64,000 nucleotides of DNA. It comes from Kovacikia minuta CCNUW1 (lineage in GTDB: Bacteria > Cyanobacteriota > Cyanobacteriia > Leptolyngbyales > Leptolyngbyaceae). Where the stretch lies: the NCBI RefSeq assembly GCF_020091585.1, contig NZ_CP083582.1, positions 124,001 through 188,000 on the forward strand, in the 5' to 3' direction. Within the stretch, counting starts at the first letter, position 1. Each line of letters begins with the position of its first letter. A program made the position numbers and the translations under genes. Of this stretch, positions 18,706-28,288 are shown one piece after another. The notes under the pieces were generated by a model. The model was given only the letters and a program-made list of their open reading frames with translations, did not search any database and was not told the origin of the DNA.

Positions 18706-19344
18706 ATGAGTAGTCAAAATCCATACGAACAGCTTGGGGTAACAGAGGCTTCTAGTTTCGATGAAATTCAGGATGCTCGGAATCGCCTATTTGCTGAGTA
18801 CGAGGGCGATCGCAAGCAGCAAGAACTGGTTGAGGCTGCCTATGATGCCGTCTTGATGGACCGCCTGCGCCTGCGGCAGGAAGGCAAAATTAAGGTGCCC
18901 GATCGCATTCGATTTCCTGAAAAAACCGTCAAGCCGCCGCCCAGTCCTTCGCCTGCTCCTACTGCTAGCAACTCAACCTGGCTACAACGCCTGGTTGACA
19001 CTCCTTCCCAGAAAGATATTTTACTTCCAGCGGGCGTAATGACCGCACTTACAGCTGGTGTCTTTCTTATTCCTTCACCTTCCGAAGTCGCTCAACAACA
19101 GCTCCTGCAATTTCTGTTGGTACTGGGGGTTGGCTTAAGTTTCTACTTTTTGTTTCGGAAGGAGCGCAAGCTGGGACGCTCAGTTTTACTGGCTTTGGCT
19201 GGCTTAATTGTCGGCTTGTCCTTGGGGTATATGGTTAGTTACCTTCTCAAAGCCCAACTGCTTGGCATTGGCTTACCACCGGAAGCCCTGGCAGCAGCAG
19301 CTACGTTCCTAGTTCTTTGGCTGGTGAGTAGTTTCCTCCGTTAA
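18706..19344 (+). CDS. CPP1-like family protein (J-like domain plus membrane helices)
   Basis: The protein has 212 residues. The N-terminal part, beginning NPYEQLGVTEASSFDEIQDA, is a degenerate J-like domain without an HPD triad, followed by a Pro-rich linker and four hydrophobic segments. This is the layout of cyanobacterial and chloroplast CPP1 (chaperone-like protein of POR1, formerly DUF3353), which stabilises protochlorophyllide oxidoreductase in plants. A membrane-associated chaperone role is inferred from that. Confidence 0.88.
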   Translation: MSSQNPYEQLGVTEASSFDEIQDARNRLFAEYEGDRKQQELVEAAYDAVLMDRLRLRQEGKIKVPDRIRFPEKTVKPPPSPSPAPTASNSTWLQRLVDTPSQKDILLPAGVMTALTAGVFLIPSPSEVAQQQLLQFLLVLGVGLSFYFLFRKERKLGRSVLLALAGLIVGLSLGYMVSYLLKAQLLGIGLPPEALAAAATFLVLWLVSSFLR

Positions 19345-19501
19345 GGGTTTGTGAAGAAACTAGATTTTGGATTAGCCATCAGCTATCTACTTGAAAGAAA
19401 AAGCTGACGGTTGATCGCTGGTCTTTTTGACCCTGACCATAACCCGCTCACTACGGGCTAGTGGGCAGTTGTGCCCGTTGAAACTTACTCCCTGATCTCG
19501 C

Positions 19502-20218
19502 TTAAAAAAATAGGTGGCTTTCTGGTTGAATATTGACTTCTAGCGGAACTGCCTGAGGTTCCAGGGAGAGCGTATACAAAATAGCATCAGCAGCCGTTTC
19601 GGGACGGAGCATCTTAGTTCGATCGACTTTTAGGGAAACATCGTCCCAAAAGGGAGTATCTATCCCTCCAAAGTAAAATAAGGTGACTTTAATGCCGTAG
19701 CGTTTGAGTTCTTCTGCCATGCATTTGCTGAACCCCACCGCACCAAACTTTGAAGCACAGTAAGCGGCTGCCATTGCCATCGAATGTTTGCCCAAAATCC
19801 CAATTACATTGCAAATGTGTCCTGATTTACGATCTTTCATCAGGTTTGCAGCCGCTTGGCTGGTGTAAAAGCTGCCCTTCAGGTTCAGGTCTAGCATCTG
19901 GTCTAGATCCGTAGGTTCCAATTTATTGAACTGTTTCATCACTCCAGCACCAGCTGCATTAACCAAGACATCAATGTATCCGAAATGTGCTACTACTTTT
20001 TGCATCAAGGCTTCCACCTGGGTGGGATCAGTGATGTCGGCTGGAATCGCTAATATCTGATTGGGCTGGACCTGGGGTAGCTGTTTGACAAACTGATTCA
20101 GACGATCGCTATCCTTTGCCACCAAGGCTAACCGCGCCCCTGTAAGTAGGAGCTTATGGACTAATGCGGAACCAATTCCCCCGGTCGCACCGACAATCAG
20201 GATAACTTTATCTTGCAT
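19502..20218 (-). CDS. Short-chain dehydrogenase/reductase
   Basis: A classical SDR of 238 residues: NAD(P)-binding GATGGIGSAL near residue 10, NAAGAG near 88, catalytic Tyr and Lys in AYCASK. It is probably a soluble oxidoreductase of unknown substrate. AAGGAA precedes the ATG at 20218. It faces the CPP1-like gene and is divergent from the RodZ-like gene, sharing a 30-nt upstream region with it. Confidence 0.92.
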   Translation of the reverse strand: MQDKVILIVGATGGIGSALVHKLLLTGARLALVAKDSDRLNQFVKQLPQVQPNQILAIPADITDPTQVEALMQKVVAHFGYIDVLVNAAGAGVMKQFNKLEPTDLDQMLDLNLKGSFYTSQAAANLMKDRKSGHICNVIGILGKHSMAMAAAYCASKFGAVGFSKCMAEELKRYGIKVTLFYFGGIDTPFWDDVSLKVDRTKMLRPETAADAILYTLSLEPQAVPLEVNIQPESHLFF

Positions 20219-20349
20219 TTCCTTTACATTTCTTTACTGCTTTTCCTATGATACTGACGATGCGAGAATCAGTACCATTGTCATTAAGGAATGAAACGAA
20301 TTGCTTATTTTCTATTCGCAAAAAGATTCAGCAATGGGAGACAGTGGGC

Positions 20350-21366
20350 ATGCAAATGAAAGAATTTGACACAATCCAGAGAGAAAAACTGAAAAGCATT
20401 GCCGACTACCTGCGTCAGGAGCGCCAGGAAAAAGCAATTTCCCTGGAGGAAATTGCAGTTAAAACCTTTATTCCACTACGTTTGCTTCAAGCTTTAGACA
20501 CAGGGCATGTCGATCGTCTCCCTGAGCCTGTGTTTGTGCAAGGATTTATTCGACGGTATGCCGATGCCTTGGGATTAGATGGGTGGGCTTTAGCGAAATC
20601 ATTTCCAACGGAATCTACTCCCACGGAACCGGAACCCGTTGAGCTAACCACTCCTGCTCCCCCCTCCCCAACTCGATCCGAAGCTTCGCCAATTCGCCCT
20701 GAAGAACGATTGGAGAGTGCTAAACCTGCACCACCTGTCCCATCTCCGCAGCGAGTTTCTGTTCCAGGGCAATCCTTTGAGCCGACTCCGGCTAAACTAT
20801 TTCCACTGCCTGGAGTTTTGGCGGTAACGACTGCGGTATTGCTTGTGGGCACGGTGGCGATCGGCCTGCTAAACCGTCCCCAGCCCAATACTGTTGGTTC
20901 AACTGGCTCAACTTCCCAGGAAGGGGCAAATTTACCCCCTTCCTCTGCACCTTCTCCCTCACCACTTGCTTCATCTCAGGCTAAACTGCCCTCCCCTGAG
21001 CCAAATCGTGTTGCTTCCCCTTCACCAGATGGGACCGCTGCACCCAGCCAAACTCAAGCACCAACTCTCCCCGGTTTAGATACACCCGTGCAAGTTGCAG
21101 TAAACCTCAAAGATGGTGATTCCTGGATAGAGGTAGTTGCGGATGGCAAAACCGAGTTTCAGGGAACCCTGAAACAAGGCGAACAGAAAACCTGGACTGC
21201 ACAGAAAAAACTCGTTCTAATTGCGGGTAATGCCGGAGCTGTTTATGTCTCTCATAACCAGGGGCAGGAAGAAAAGATGGGTGCTTTAGGTGAAGTAAAA
21301 GACAGGACCTTTCCTTCGGAAGGGACTACAACTCCTGCGGAGAAAATACCCACTCAAAGCAACTAA
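20350..21366 (+). CDS. RodZ-like HTH/DUF4115 membrane protein
   Basis: The protein has 338 residues from the ATG at 20350, which GGGAG precedes by about 14 nt; an upstream ATG at 20248 would add 34 unlikely residues. Order: HTH-25 domain (ADYLRQERQEKAISLEEIA, then FVQGFIRRYADALGLD), Pro/Ser-rich linker, one membrane segment (VLAVTTAVLLVGTVAIGLL), another Pro/Ser linker, and a periplasmic DUF4115 domain (DGDSWIEVVADGK, LKQGEQKTW). RodZ links cytoskeleton to cell-wall synthesis in rods; in cyanobacteria the role is less clear. Assignment is good by architecture. Confidence 0.88.
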   Translation: MQMKEFDTIQREKLKSIADYLRQERQEKAISLEEIAVKTFIPLRLLQALDTGHVDRLPEPVFVQGFIRRYADALGLDGWALAKSFPTESTPTEPEPVELTTPAPPSPTRSEASPIRPEERLESAKPAPPVPSPQRVSVPGQSFEPTPAKLFPLPGVLAVTTAVLLVGTVAIGLLNRPQPNTVGSTGSTSQEGANLPPSSAPSPSPLASSQAKLPSPEPNRVASPSPDGTAAPSQTQAPTLPGLDTPVQVAVNLKDGDSWIEVVADGKTEFQGTLKQGEQKTWTAQKKLVLIAGNAGAVYVSHNQGQEEKMGALGEVKDRTFPSEGTTTPAEKIPTQSN

Positions 21367-21467
21367 CTCACTCCGATAAGGCTTGTTAGGCGACATTTCA
21401 GGCAGTACTAAGGGTGAGAAAAAGGGGAGAGTAAAAAGGTGGTTTTTCCCCGCCATACAGATTTACG

Positions 21468-21755
21468 CTACTTCGTCTTGCTACTCAAAACCTTTTCTCT
21501 AAACAATTTCCCCGCACTAAAAGCAGGGACGCGAGTTGCTGGAATTTTAATGGGCTTTCCGGTTGAAGGGTTGCGACCTTCCCGTGCTTGCCGATCTCTT
21601 GCTTCAAAGGTACCAAAACCAACCAGGGTCACTTTATCTCCCTTCGCAACAGATTCTAGAATCACCTCTAGCATTGCTGTTAGGACAAGATCCGCATCTT
21701 TCTTGGTAACGTTAGCTTTAGAAGCAATCTGATCAACTAATTCGCCTTTGTTCAT
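21468..21755 (-). CDS. HU-family DNA-binding protein
   Basis: The protein has 95 residues. MNKGELVDQIASKANVTKK, the GFGTFEARDRQAREGRNPST arm and the PKIPATRVPAFSAGK-like end (here IKIPATRVPAFSAGKLF) are hallmark HU text. It is a nucleoid-architecture protein, and I place the start at 21755 after GAGGATC; an upstream frame extension of six residues is unsupported. It faces the RodZ-like gene. Confidence 0.95.
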   Translation of the reverse strand: MNKGELVDQIASKANVTKKDADLVLTAMLEVILESVAKGDKVTLVGFGTFEARDRQAREGRNPSTGKPIKIPATRVPAFSAGKLFREKVLSSKTK

Positions 21756-21931
21756 TTTCAAAGATCCTCGCAATAGTTGCTGTGATTATACTTGAGGCTT
21801 TCGAATGTGCAACAAATTAATTACTTTTTAGAAAAGTATCTTCTCAATTATGTTTTCAGCAATCAAGTATCGGCAATTAGCGGCAAGGAATAGAGCGAAA
21901 AGCGGCGATCGCTAACCTGCTCCTGGCAAAT

Positions 21932-22567
21932 TTAATCTGGAATAATATCCAGCAGGAAGTCTGTCAGGCAGCACGTTTCAATCTCATCTAAGACACGGGT
22001 GTGGACAATATCAAACTTAGCGCCTGCTTTTGAGCGCAGGTCTTCATCCAGGGCATTGAGAAATCCTCGCGCAATGATGTCATCTCCAATTTGAACAAAG
22101 CCAATTCCAAGTTCTGAATCCTGATCCATCTTCAGGGTGGCGTCCACAATGAGTTTGACGATCGCCATCCGATCGCTAGGCTCTCCATCAATCAGAACAA
22201 CAATGATTTCTCCGTTTGGTTTGACTTTTCCAATTGCTTTGCGGGCAAAGTAATCATCCAAAGCCGTTCGCAAGCCGTCGAACAGATTGAGCGTGTCAGG
22301 TGGATAGTTCTGGTCAAAGATTTCCGTTAACTGCTCTGGTTTTACCTGTTTGTATTGATTGAAGGAGCCAGAGGGGTGATCTTTTGAGGAGACATAAATC
22401 GTGATTCCATCCGGGTCAAAAGATTCACACTGCTGAGCCAGAGTAACAATGGCGTAGTGGGCTGCGGTCCAGCGATCGTGAAATCCTGGCGGGGTCATCA
22501 TTACGCTGGGAGCAGTTTTAGCAATAATGACTGTGTAATCTCGGTTTTCCAACAATGGGGCAGACAT
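21932..22567 (-). CDS. vWA-like protein with degenerate metal site
   Basis: The protein has 211 residues and follows cyanobacterial von Willebrand factor A proteins along its length: LLENRDYTVII, CESFDPDGITIYV, GEIIVVLIDGEPSDR, LGIGFVQIGDD, GAKFDIVHTRVLDE. However, where the MIDAS motif D-x-S-x-S should stand it reads AKTAPS, so the first Asp and the serines are missing. It may have lost metal-dependent ligand binding, or act as a partner of an active paralog. Transcribed towards ndhD with a terminator between. Confidence 0.8.
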   Translation of the reverse strand: MSAPLLENRDYTVIIAKTAPSVMMTPPGFHDRWTAAHYAIVTLAQQCESFDPDGITIYVSSKDHPSGSFNQYKQVKPEQLTEIFDQNYPPDTLNLFDGLRTALDDYFARKAIGKVKPNGEIIVVLIDGEPSDRMAIVKLIVDATLKMDQDSELGIGFVQIGDDIIARGFLNALDEDLRSKAGAKFDIVHTRVLDEIETCCLTDFLLDIIPD

Positions 22568-22752
22568 AGTTATAAATCTCCTGGCTCGCAGCTGAATTGA
22601 TAGCAGGCGTCAAGCGTCAGGTGTCGGTATCAGCCAAGCGGATGCATCTCTAAGGGGTGGGGGTTCAGTGATACAAAAGCCTAACTTTGATAGCAATGCT
22701 ATTCTCCAAGGTTCCCAAATCGCTGATCTGATTTACGCCCAATTCAAAAATA

Positions 22753-22786
22753 ATAGGGTTCGGGTAGCGATTCACCCGAACCCTAT
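22753..22786 (-). terminator. Strong terminator after ndhD
   Basis: A perfect 13-bp stem ATAGGGTTCGGGT/ACCCGAACCCTAT with an 8-nt loop, followed on the minus strand by TATTTTTG and on the plus strand by CCTAATTTTTT. It can act on either strand and sits 23 nt beyond the ndhD stop. Confidence 0.85.
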
Positions 22787-22808
22787 CCTAATTTTTTGAA
22801 ATCACTAA

Positions 22809-24402
22809 TCAAACAGGGGGGGCTTTCAACACTTTCATCTCGAATGACTGGAGCGGGAGTGCTTCAGCCAACGATTCATGCCCAACAGTTTGCAAACTAT
22901 TGTGTAGAGTCGCTGTTAACTCCAGGGTTTTAGCGTCATAGATTTGGGTCAGCAGTTTGGGGTATAAACCGATGCCAATAATTGGGATCAACAGCGAGGC
23001 AATGATAAAGATCTCGCGGGGTTCCGCATCTACAAGGGCTTCATGGGAGACCAGTTCCTTGTTCTCTGGTCCGTAGAAGATTTCTCGCAGATTTGACAGC
23101 AGGTAAATCGGGGTTAGAATTACCCCAACGGCTGCCAGCAGAATCACAATGATTTTGAAGGTCTGACTGTAGGCATCACTGGTAGCAAACCCGACGAAAA
23201 CCATTAATTCTGCCACAAACCCGCTCATTCCTGGTAAGGCGAGGGATGCCATTGAGCAGGCAGTCCACATGGCAAAAATTTTCTTCATCTTTTGCCCCAC
23301 TCCACCCATCTCATCCAGCATGAGGGTATGGGTGCGATCGTAGGTTGCTCCCACCAGGAAGAAAAGGCTGGCCCCAATCAAACCGTGGGAAACCATTTGC
23401 AACAGCGCGCCACTCAATCCCAGATCGGTAAAAGAGGCGATTCCGATCGTTACAAAACCCATGTGGGAAATCGAAGAGTAGGCAATTTTGCGCTTCAAAT
23501 TCCGCTGGGCAAAGGAGGTTAATGCGGCATAGATGATATTTACAATGCCAAAAATTACCAGTGCTGGGGCAAAGACGACATGGGCATCGGGTAGCATGCC
23601 AACATTCATCCGCACCAGGGCGTAGCCCCCCATCTTTAATAGAATGCCCGCCAGCAGCATATGAACTGGGGCTGTTGCCTCCCCATGAGCATCGGGCAGC
23701 CAGGTGTGGAACGGAATGATAGGCAGTTTGACTGCATAGGCAATGAAGAAGGCAGCATACATCCAAAGTTGAAAGGTGAGGGTGTAGTTCTTAATTGCTA
23801 GCGAATGCATGTCAAAGGTCACAGTGTCACCGTAGAAGGCCATTGCCAGGGCTGCGACCAGGATAAACAGGGAACTACCCGCTGTGTACAAAATAAATTT
23901 CGTCGCAGCATACTGCCGCTTTTTACCACCCCAGATTGCCAGCAGCAGATAGACCGGAATTAGCTCTAGCTCCCATGCCAGGAAGAATAGCAGCATATCT
24001 TGAACCGCGAAAACCGCAATTTGCCCACCATACATTGCTAGTAGCAGGAAATAGAAAAAGCGCGGCTTCAATGTGACTGGCCAGGTTCGCCAGTGCTGCC
24101 AACGTGGTAATGAACCCGGTTAGCAAGATGAGCGGCATCGACAGCCCATCTGCACCGACCGACCATTTCAGGTCAAGCTGGGGAATCCAGGTGTAACTCT
24201 CAAACAGTTGCAAATCTGGACTGGACGGATCGTAGGCAGTGCAAAATGCATAAACCAAAATGACAAAATCGATCAGCCCAATAACCAGGGCATACCAGCG
24301 AACCGTTTTGCCGTCTTTATCTGGAATGAAGGGGATCAACAGAGAGGCTGCGATCGGAAACAGGATGCTGGTTGTAAGCCAGGGAAAATCAGCGGTCAAC
24401 AT
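22809..24402 (-). pseudogene. ndhD: NDH-1 subunit 4 (NdhD), apparent +1 frameshift
   Basis: An antiporter-like proton-channel subunit of the thylakoid NDH-1 complex, about 530 residues when rejoined. The first frame (24402 to about 24085) reads MLTADFPWLTTSILFPIAA to [10 protein letters not shown]. The rest follows in another frame from [20 protein letters not shown] to the end. Deleting one base within the plus-strand segment 24081-24090 restores LA-(N/T)-WPVTLKPR, the family text. The long intact remainder ([19 protein letters not shown] and so on) shows normal conservation. The gene lies 162 nt after ndhF on the same strand, the usual ndhF1-ndhD1 pair. A sequencing error is more likely than real loss. 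Confidence 0.9.
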
Positions 24403-24564
24403 TTCGGTGATTCGCTTTTAGCTAGTGGTGGTTAGAGAGAGTAGCTTGCTATCAGTTAGCAGTTCATAAAGTGATTGCTGATAGCTCCTAATTGTTAGCT
24501 TCAGTTAGCAGTTGCCAGAATTGTATCGGTCTCCCATCACCAACCACTAACCACTAACAACTTC

Positions 24565-26652
24565 TTAAGTAATGCCAGAGAAAATAACCAAACCAAGGAC
24601 AGCAGCAAACACGATGAGGGCATAAAACTGAGCACGCCCATTTTCGAAGTATTTGAGGAACTCTCCCGTCAACAGCGTGACCAGACCCGTCAGGTTAACG
24701 ACCCCATCCACAACTTTGTAGTCTACTTCCAGAACTTGCCGTGCCAGACGACGGCTACCCAGGACAAACACGTTGTAGTAGATGTCATCAAAGTACCATT
24801 TGTTTTTCGAGAGTTGGTAGAGGACAGGAATTTTAGCGGCGATCGCAGCCGGGTCAATTTTATGCCGAAGATACATCAGAACCGCCAGCGTAATCCCGAT
24901 CAGCGCAATTCCAACTGAACTTCCCCCCATAATTAAAAACTCTGGCAGATTAAAGGATTCTGCTTCGGCTGCCAGTTCCATCACTTCCCCAGGAGGATGA
25001 ATAAAGGCCTCAAAGTAGTTGGCAAAGGGTGTGCCTACCAGACCAATCAGCGTTGAGGGTACTGCCAAAATTAACAATGGCAACGTCATCGTCAGCGGCG
25101 ACTCATGGGGAAACTCACTGTGATGGTGATCGTGCTCTCCATGTTCTGCTGCCCCCTGCCCGTGGTGAGCATCGATCGTCAGCTCCTGTGAATTCATAGC
25201 ACCAGGACCCATCGAAAGTCCCTGTGCTTGAAGTTGTTCAACCTTAATTTTGTTTCGCACATCTGGCTGTTTAGCCCGAAACTCCCCTTCAAAGGTCGAG
25301 AAATACATGCGGAACATATAGAAAGCAGTAATACCTGCTGTCAGCCAACCAATTAGCCACATGGCTGGATTCACTGCATAAGTCGAACCCAAAATTTCAT
25401 CCTTTGACCAGAAACCAGCGAAGGGAGGAATTCCACAAATTGCCAGGGTTCCCACGAGAAAGGTAAATGCAGTTATTGGCATAAACTTCCGTAGCCCACC
25501 CATCATGCGCATATCCTGAGCATAGGCCGGATCGTGCCCAACAACGCCTTCCATACCATGAATCACTGAGCCGGAACCCAAAAACAGCATTGCCTTGAAA
25601 TAGGCATGGGTCATCAGGTGGAAAAGCCCCGCAGTGTAAGCACCCACCCCCATTGCCATAACCATGTAGCCCAACTGGGACATGGTGGAATAAGCTAAAC
25701 CCTTTTTGATGTCATTTTGAGTAATCGCAGTGGTTGCTCCAATAAACGCTGTTGCTGTACCCGTCCAAGCAATGACATTCATTGCTACTGGAATCGCCTC
25801 AAACAATGGAAACACTCGAGCAATCAGGAAAACACCTGCCGCTACCATCGTTGCTGCGTGAATCAGAGCAGAAATTGGGGTGGGACCTTCCATGGCATCA
25901 GGCAACCACACATGTAGCGGCACCTGGGCTGATTTTGCCACCGGACCTAGGAAGACTAGAATGGCAAACAACGCAGCCAGTACACCGCTCAGCGCTCCTG
26001 ACTGAACTAGCGCCTCAAGCCGTTGAGCAATCACATCAAACTCAAAACTCTGGGTTGCCCAATAAAGCCCAAGGATGCCCAGGAGTAAGCCAAAGTCTCC
26101 TACCCGATTCGTTACAAAAGCTTTTTGGGCAGCATCGGCAGCCGCTTTGCGGTCATACCAGAAACCCACCAAGAGGTAGGAACACATCCCGACCAATTCC
26201 CAAAAGACGTAAACCTGAACCAGGTTAGGGCTGACCACCAAACCGAGCATTGAGGAACTAAACAGACCCAGGTAAGCGTAAAAGCGAACATAACCGGGAT
26301 CATGGGCCATGTAACCATCGGTATAGATCATCACCAAAAAGGCGACTGTGGTTACAACTACCAGCATGAGTGCTGTCAAGTGGTCAACGGTGTAGCCCAT
26401 GTTGAGATGGAAATCTCCTGCCGATGCCCATTCAATGACATGAGTGTAGGTTGGATGTCCATGAAACTGGCTCCACAGAATCGCGAAGGAGAGTACCATC
26501 GCCGCTCCAGTCAGGGAAACGATGAAAATTGAGCTGGGCTTCCGAAGACGGTTGGCGATTTTGTTGAATGAAATTAGACCTAAGCCAACAATCATTGCCC
26601 CTGCTAAAGGCAGGACTGGGATCAGCCAGGCATACTGATAGATTGCTTCCAT
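24565..26652 (-). CDS. ndhF: NDH-1 subunit 5 (NdhF)
   Basis: The protein has 695 residues with about 16 membrane segments and the NuoL/NdhF pattern: WASAGDFHLNMGYTVDHLTALM, VFWELVGMCSYLLVGFWYDR, VPLHVWLPDAMEGPTPISALIH, ITQNDIKKGLAYSTMSQLGYM. It is a proton-pumping antiporter-like subunit at the distal end of the membrane arm of NDH-1. A His-rich loop (EHGEHDHHHSEFPHES) lies near residue 510, as in many cyanobacterial NdhF1. Paired with ndhD downstream, so this is probably the NDH-1L (respiration/cyclic flow) set. Confidence 0.96.
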   Translation of the reverse strand: MEAIYQYAWLIPVLPLAGAMIVGLGLISFNKIANRLRKPSSIFIVSLTGAAMVLSFAILWSQFHGHPTYTHVIEWASAGDFHLNMGYTVDHLTALMLVVVTTVAFLVMIYTDGYMAHDPGYVRFYAYLGLFSSSMLGLVVSPNLVQVYVFWELVGMCSYLLVGFWYDRKAAADAAQKAFVTNRVGDFGLLLGILGLYWATQSFEFDVIAQRLEALVQSGALSGVLAALFAILVFLGPVAKSAQVPLHVWLPDAMEGPTPISALIHAATMVAAGVFLIARVFPLFEAIPVAMNVIAWTGTATAFIGATTAITQNDIKKGLAYSTMSQLGYMVMAMGVGAYTAGLFHLMTHAYFKAMLFLGSGSVIHGMEGVVGHDPAYAQDMRMMGGLRKFMPITAFTFLVGTLAICGIPPFAGFWSKDEILGSTYAVNPAMWLIGWLTAGITAFYMFRMYFSTFEGEFRAKQPDVRNKIKVEQLQAQGLSMGPGAMNSQELTIDAHHGQGAAEHGEHDHHHSEFPHESPLTMTLPLLILAVPSTLIGLVGTPFANYFEAFIHPPGEVMELAAEAESFNLPEFLIMGGSSVGIALIGITLAVLMYLRHKIDPAAIAAKIPVLYQLSKNKWYFDDIYYNVFVLGSRRLARQVLEVDYKVVDGVVNLTGLVTLLTGEFLKYFENGRAQFYALIVFAAVLGLVIFSGIT

Positions 26653-27072
26653 TGTTGATGCCTACGTTAAAGTTCTTTACTTAGTTGGGAAAGCCGTTTA
26701 CATTGTGACATACACATCGCCGTAAACTGTCAAGAGCGAACACATCATTTCAACTTCTGCCCAGGGTAGCAGACCTTCATTCGGTCAGGGGTGACTTAAC
26801 TTTCTCCAGAAGTTAGGATTCCCAGCTTCAAAGGTTTGCTTAAACCGCTTTAAAGCAAGGTTAGACGGGCAAAAAAATGAATGGCTCCCCACTAAGAGAG
26901 GCTTTCTGATTCTCTAAAATCAGGTCTAACAAAAAATTGTCCCATGATTTTCTCATGCGATCTTTGGGTGCCGATCGCCGCCTGAACTTTGGCAGCGATC
27001 GCACCTCTACACTGTCTTTTACTTCTGTCTGTTACTTCTGCTTGAAAAAAATCAGACCTGTAAAGAGGGGAG
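26653..27072. other. Region upstream of ndhF
   Basis: A 420-nt gap expected to hold the ndhF-ndhD promoter. Plus-strand frames here have no coding look. No operator was recognised. Confidence 0.4.
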
Positions 27073-27439
27073 CTATCTTGTTGTTCCTACCTGTTGACCC
27101 ACATCAACAGAAGCGGAAGCCTGAGATGAATTCACCAAAACTTTCTGAAGCTCCTGGCAAAGTTCATCTCGTCTGTATAAACCCTCCAAACGGTGGATGA
27201 CTTTTCCTCCTTCAAACAAAAGGATGGTAGGCAGTGTTGTAATTCGGTAGTGACTGGATAGTTTGAGGTTCTCATCCGCATTGATCCCCACCAGCTTAAA
27301 CCGCTTGCCCCACTCACTTTGGAGTCGGGCAAGTAAAGGTTCAATCATTCGACAAGGACCGCACCAGGGTGCTCCAAAGTGGACTAAAACGGGGAGTAGA
27401 AGCTGCTAAAACTTCTTGCTCAAATTTTTGTTCAGCCAT
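27073..27439 (-). pseudogene. Thioredoxin-family protein, apparent +1 frameshift
   Basis: From the ATG at 27439 the frame reads MAEQKFEQEVLAASTP and then goes out of frame. Removing one C from the CCCC run (plus-strand GGGG 27391-27394) continues it as VLVHFGAPWCGPCRMIEPLL and on through the cis-Pro loop (TTLPTILLF) to the stop, about 121 residues. The redox motif WCGPC is intact in the second frame. This is a small soluble disulphide reductase, downstream of the NnrU gene on the same strand. The homopolymer position makes a sequencing error likely. Confidence 0.88.
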
Positions 27440-27499
27440 TGAGAATGAACTATCCTTTTATTTTTACGGAGTTTTTTAATATCTCTTTAGGGATCAATA

Positions 27500-28210
27500 C
27501 TACCAGGGTATGCTTCCACTTGCACCTATCAAAAGTGGGTGTGCCCACCAAATCAGTAAAACAAATCCTAAAACACCCAGATAGGCAGGTCGGAGGAACT
27601 CCCTCAGATTAAGCGTCTGACGCTTTTGGATAATTGCCCAAAAAGGGAAAATGGAAGTTGGTGCTTTGACTGCTTGAAATGACTCACCATAACGAGCGAG
27701 CAAGCGACGATCGCCATGCCATACACCAAATAGATGGTGCAGGACTAACCCGACAGAGGTTAGCACCATAAAGGATGTGCCTAACCACAGCGTATGGGCA
27801 ATGCACCAGATAACCTGCCCAACCATTTGGGGATGGCGGGTAATGCGGATGATCCCCGCTTCGTAAAGATGGACCTGGGGTTTCTGAATGGCGGCAATCT
27901 CTAACAAATTAAAGGTTGCTGGGTAGAGAAATAAAAATGAAATGGCAGATAACAGCCAAACGGCTGGTTTGACCCCTGGAACTGCCTGCATCTGCCAGAG
28001 TTGCAGCCCGTCATATCGGTGGTTAAAGAAGTAAATAATTAGCACCGTTGCCAGGGGCAGACTGATCAACGCAAACAAAACCCGATAAAGGCGAGCACCA
28101 ATTTGCTTCTCGCCCCAGTGACGCAGTGCTGCCAAACCACTGTGAGCGATCGCAAAGGACGCAAGCAATCCAAGCATTACAAAATGGCTGAGTGTCAACC
28201 AGTTCGGCAT
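27500..28210 (-). CDS. NnrU-family membrane protein
   Basis: The protein has 236 residues with about six membrane segments and the NnrU core: ITRHPQMVGQVIWCIAHTLW and FGVWHGDRRLLARYG. NnrU proteins are heme-linked in denitrifiers, and the related plant Z-ISO isomerises zeta-carotene; either a heme or a carotenoid role is possible in a cyanobacterium. The conserved His residues in RHPQM and WHGD are present. It follows the Ser/Thr kinase gene, 78 nt after its stop. Confidence 0.85.
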   Translation of the reverse strand: MPNWLTLSHFVMLGLLASFAIAHSGLAALRHWGEKQIGARLYRVLFALISLPLATVLIIYFFNHRYDGLQLWQMQAVPGVKPAVWLLSAISFLFLYPATFNLLEIAAIQKPQVHLYEAGIIRITRHPQMVGQVIWCIAHTLWLGTSFMVLTSVGLVLHHLFGVWHGDRRLLARYGESFQAVKAPTSIFPFWAIIQKRQTLNLREFLRPAYLGVLGFVLLIWWAHPLLIGASGSIPW

Positions 28211-28288
28211 AACAAAGGGAGGCGATGGGATATGGAGATAAGCATAAAGGATACAGGATGAAGGATAAAGCTCTGTTCTTGTATCCTT

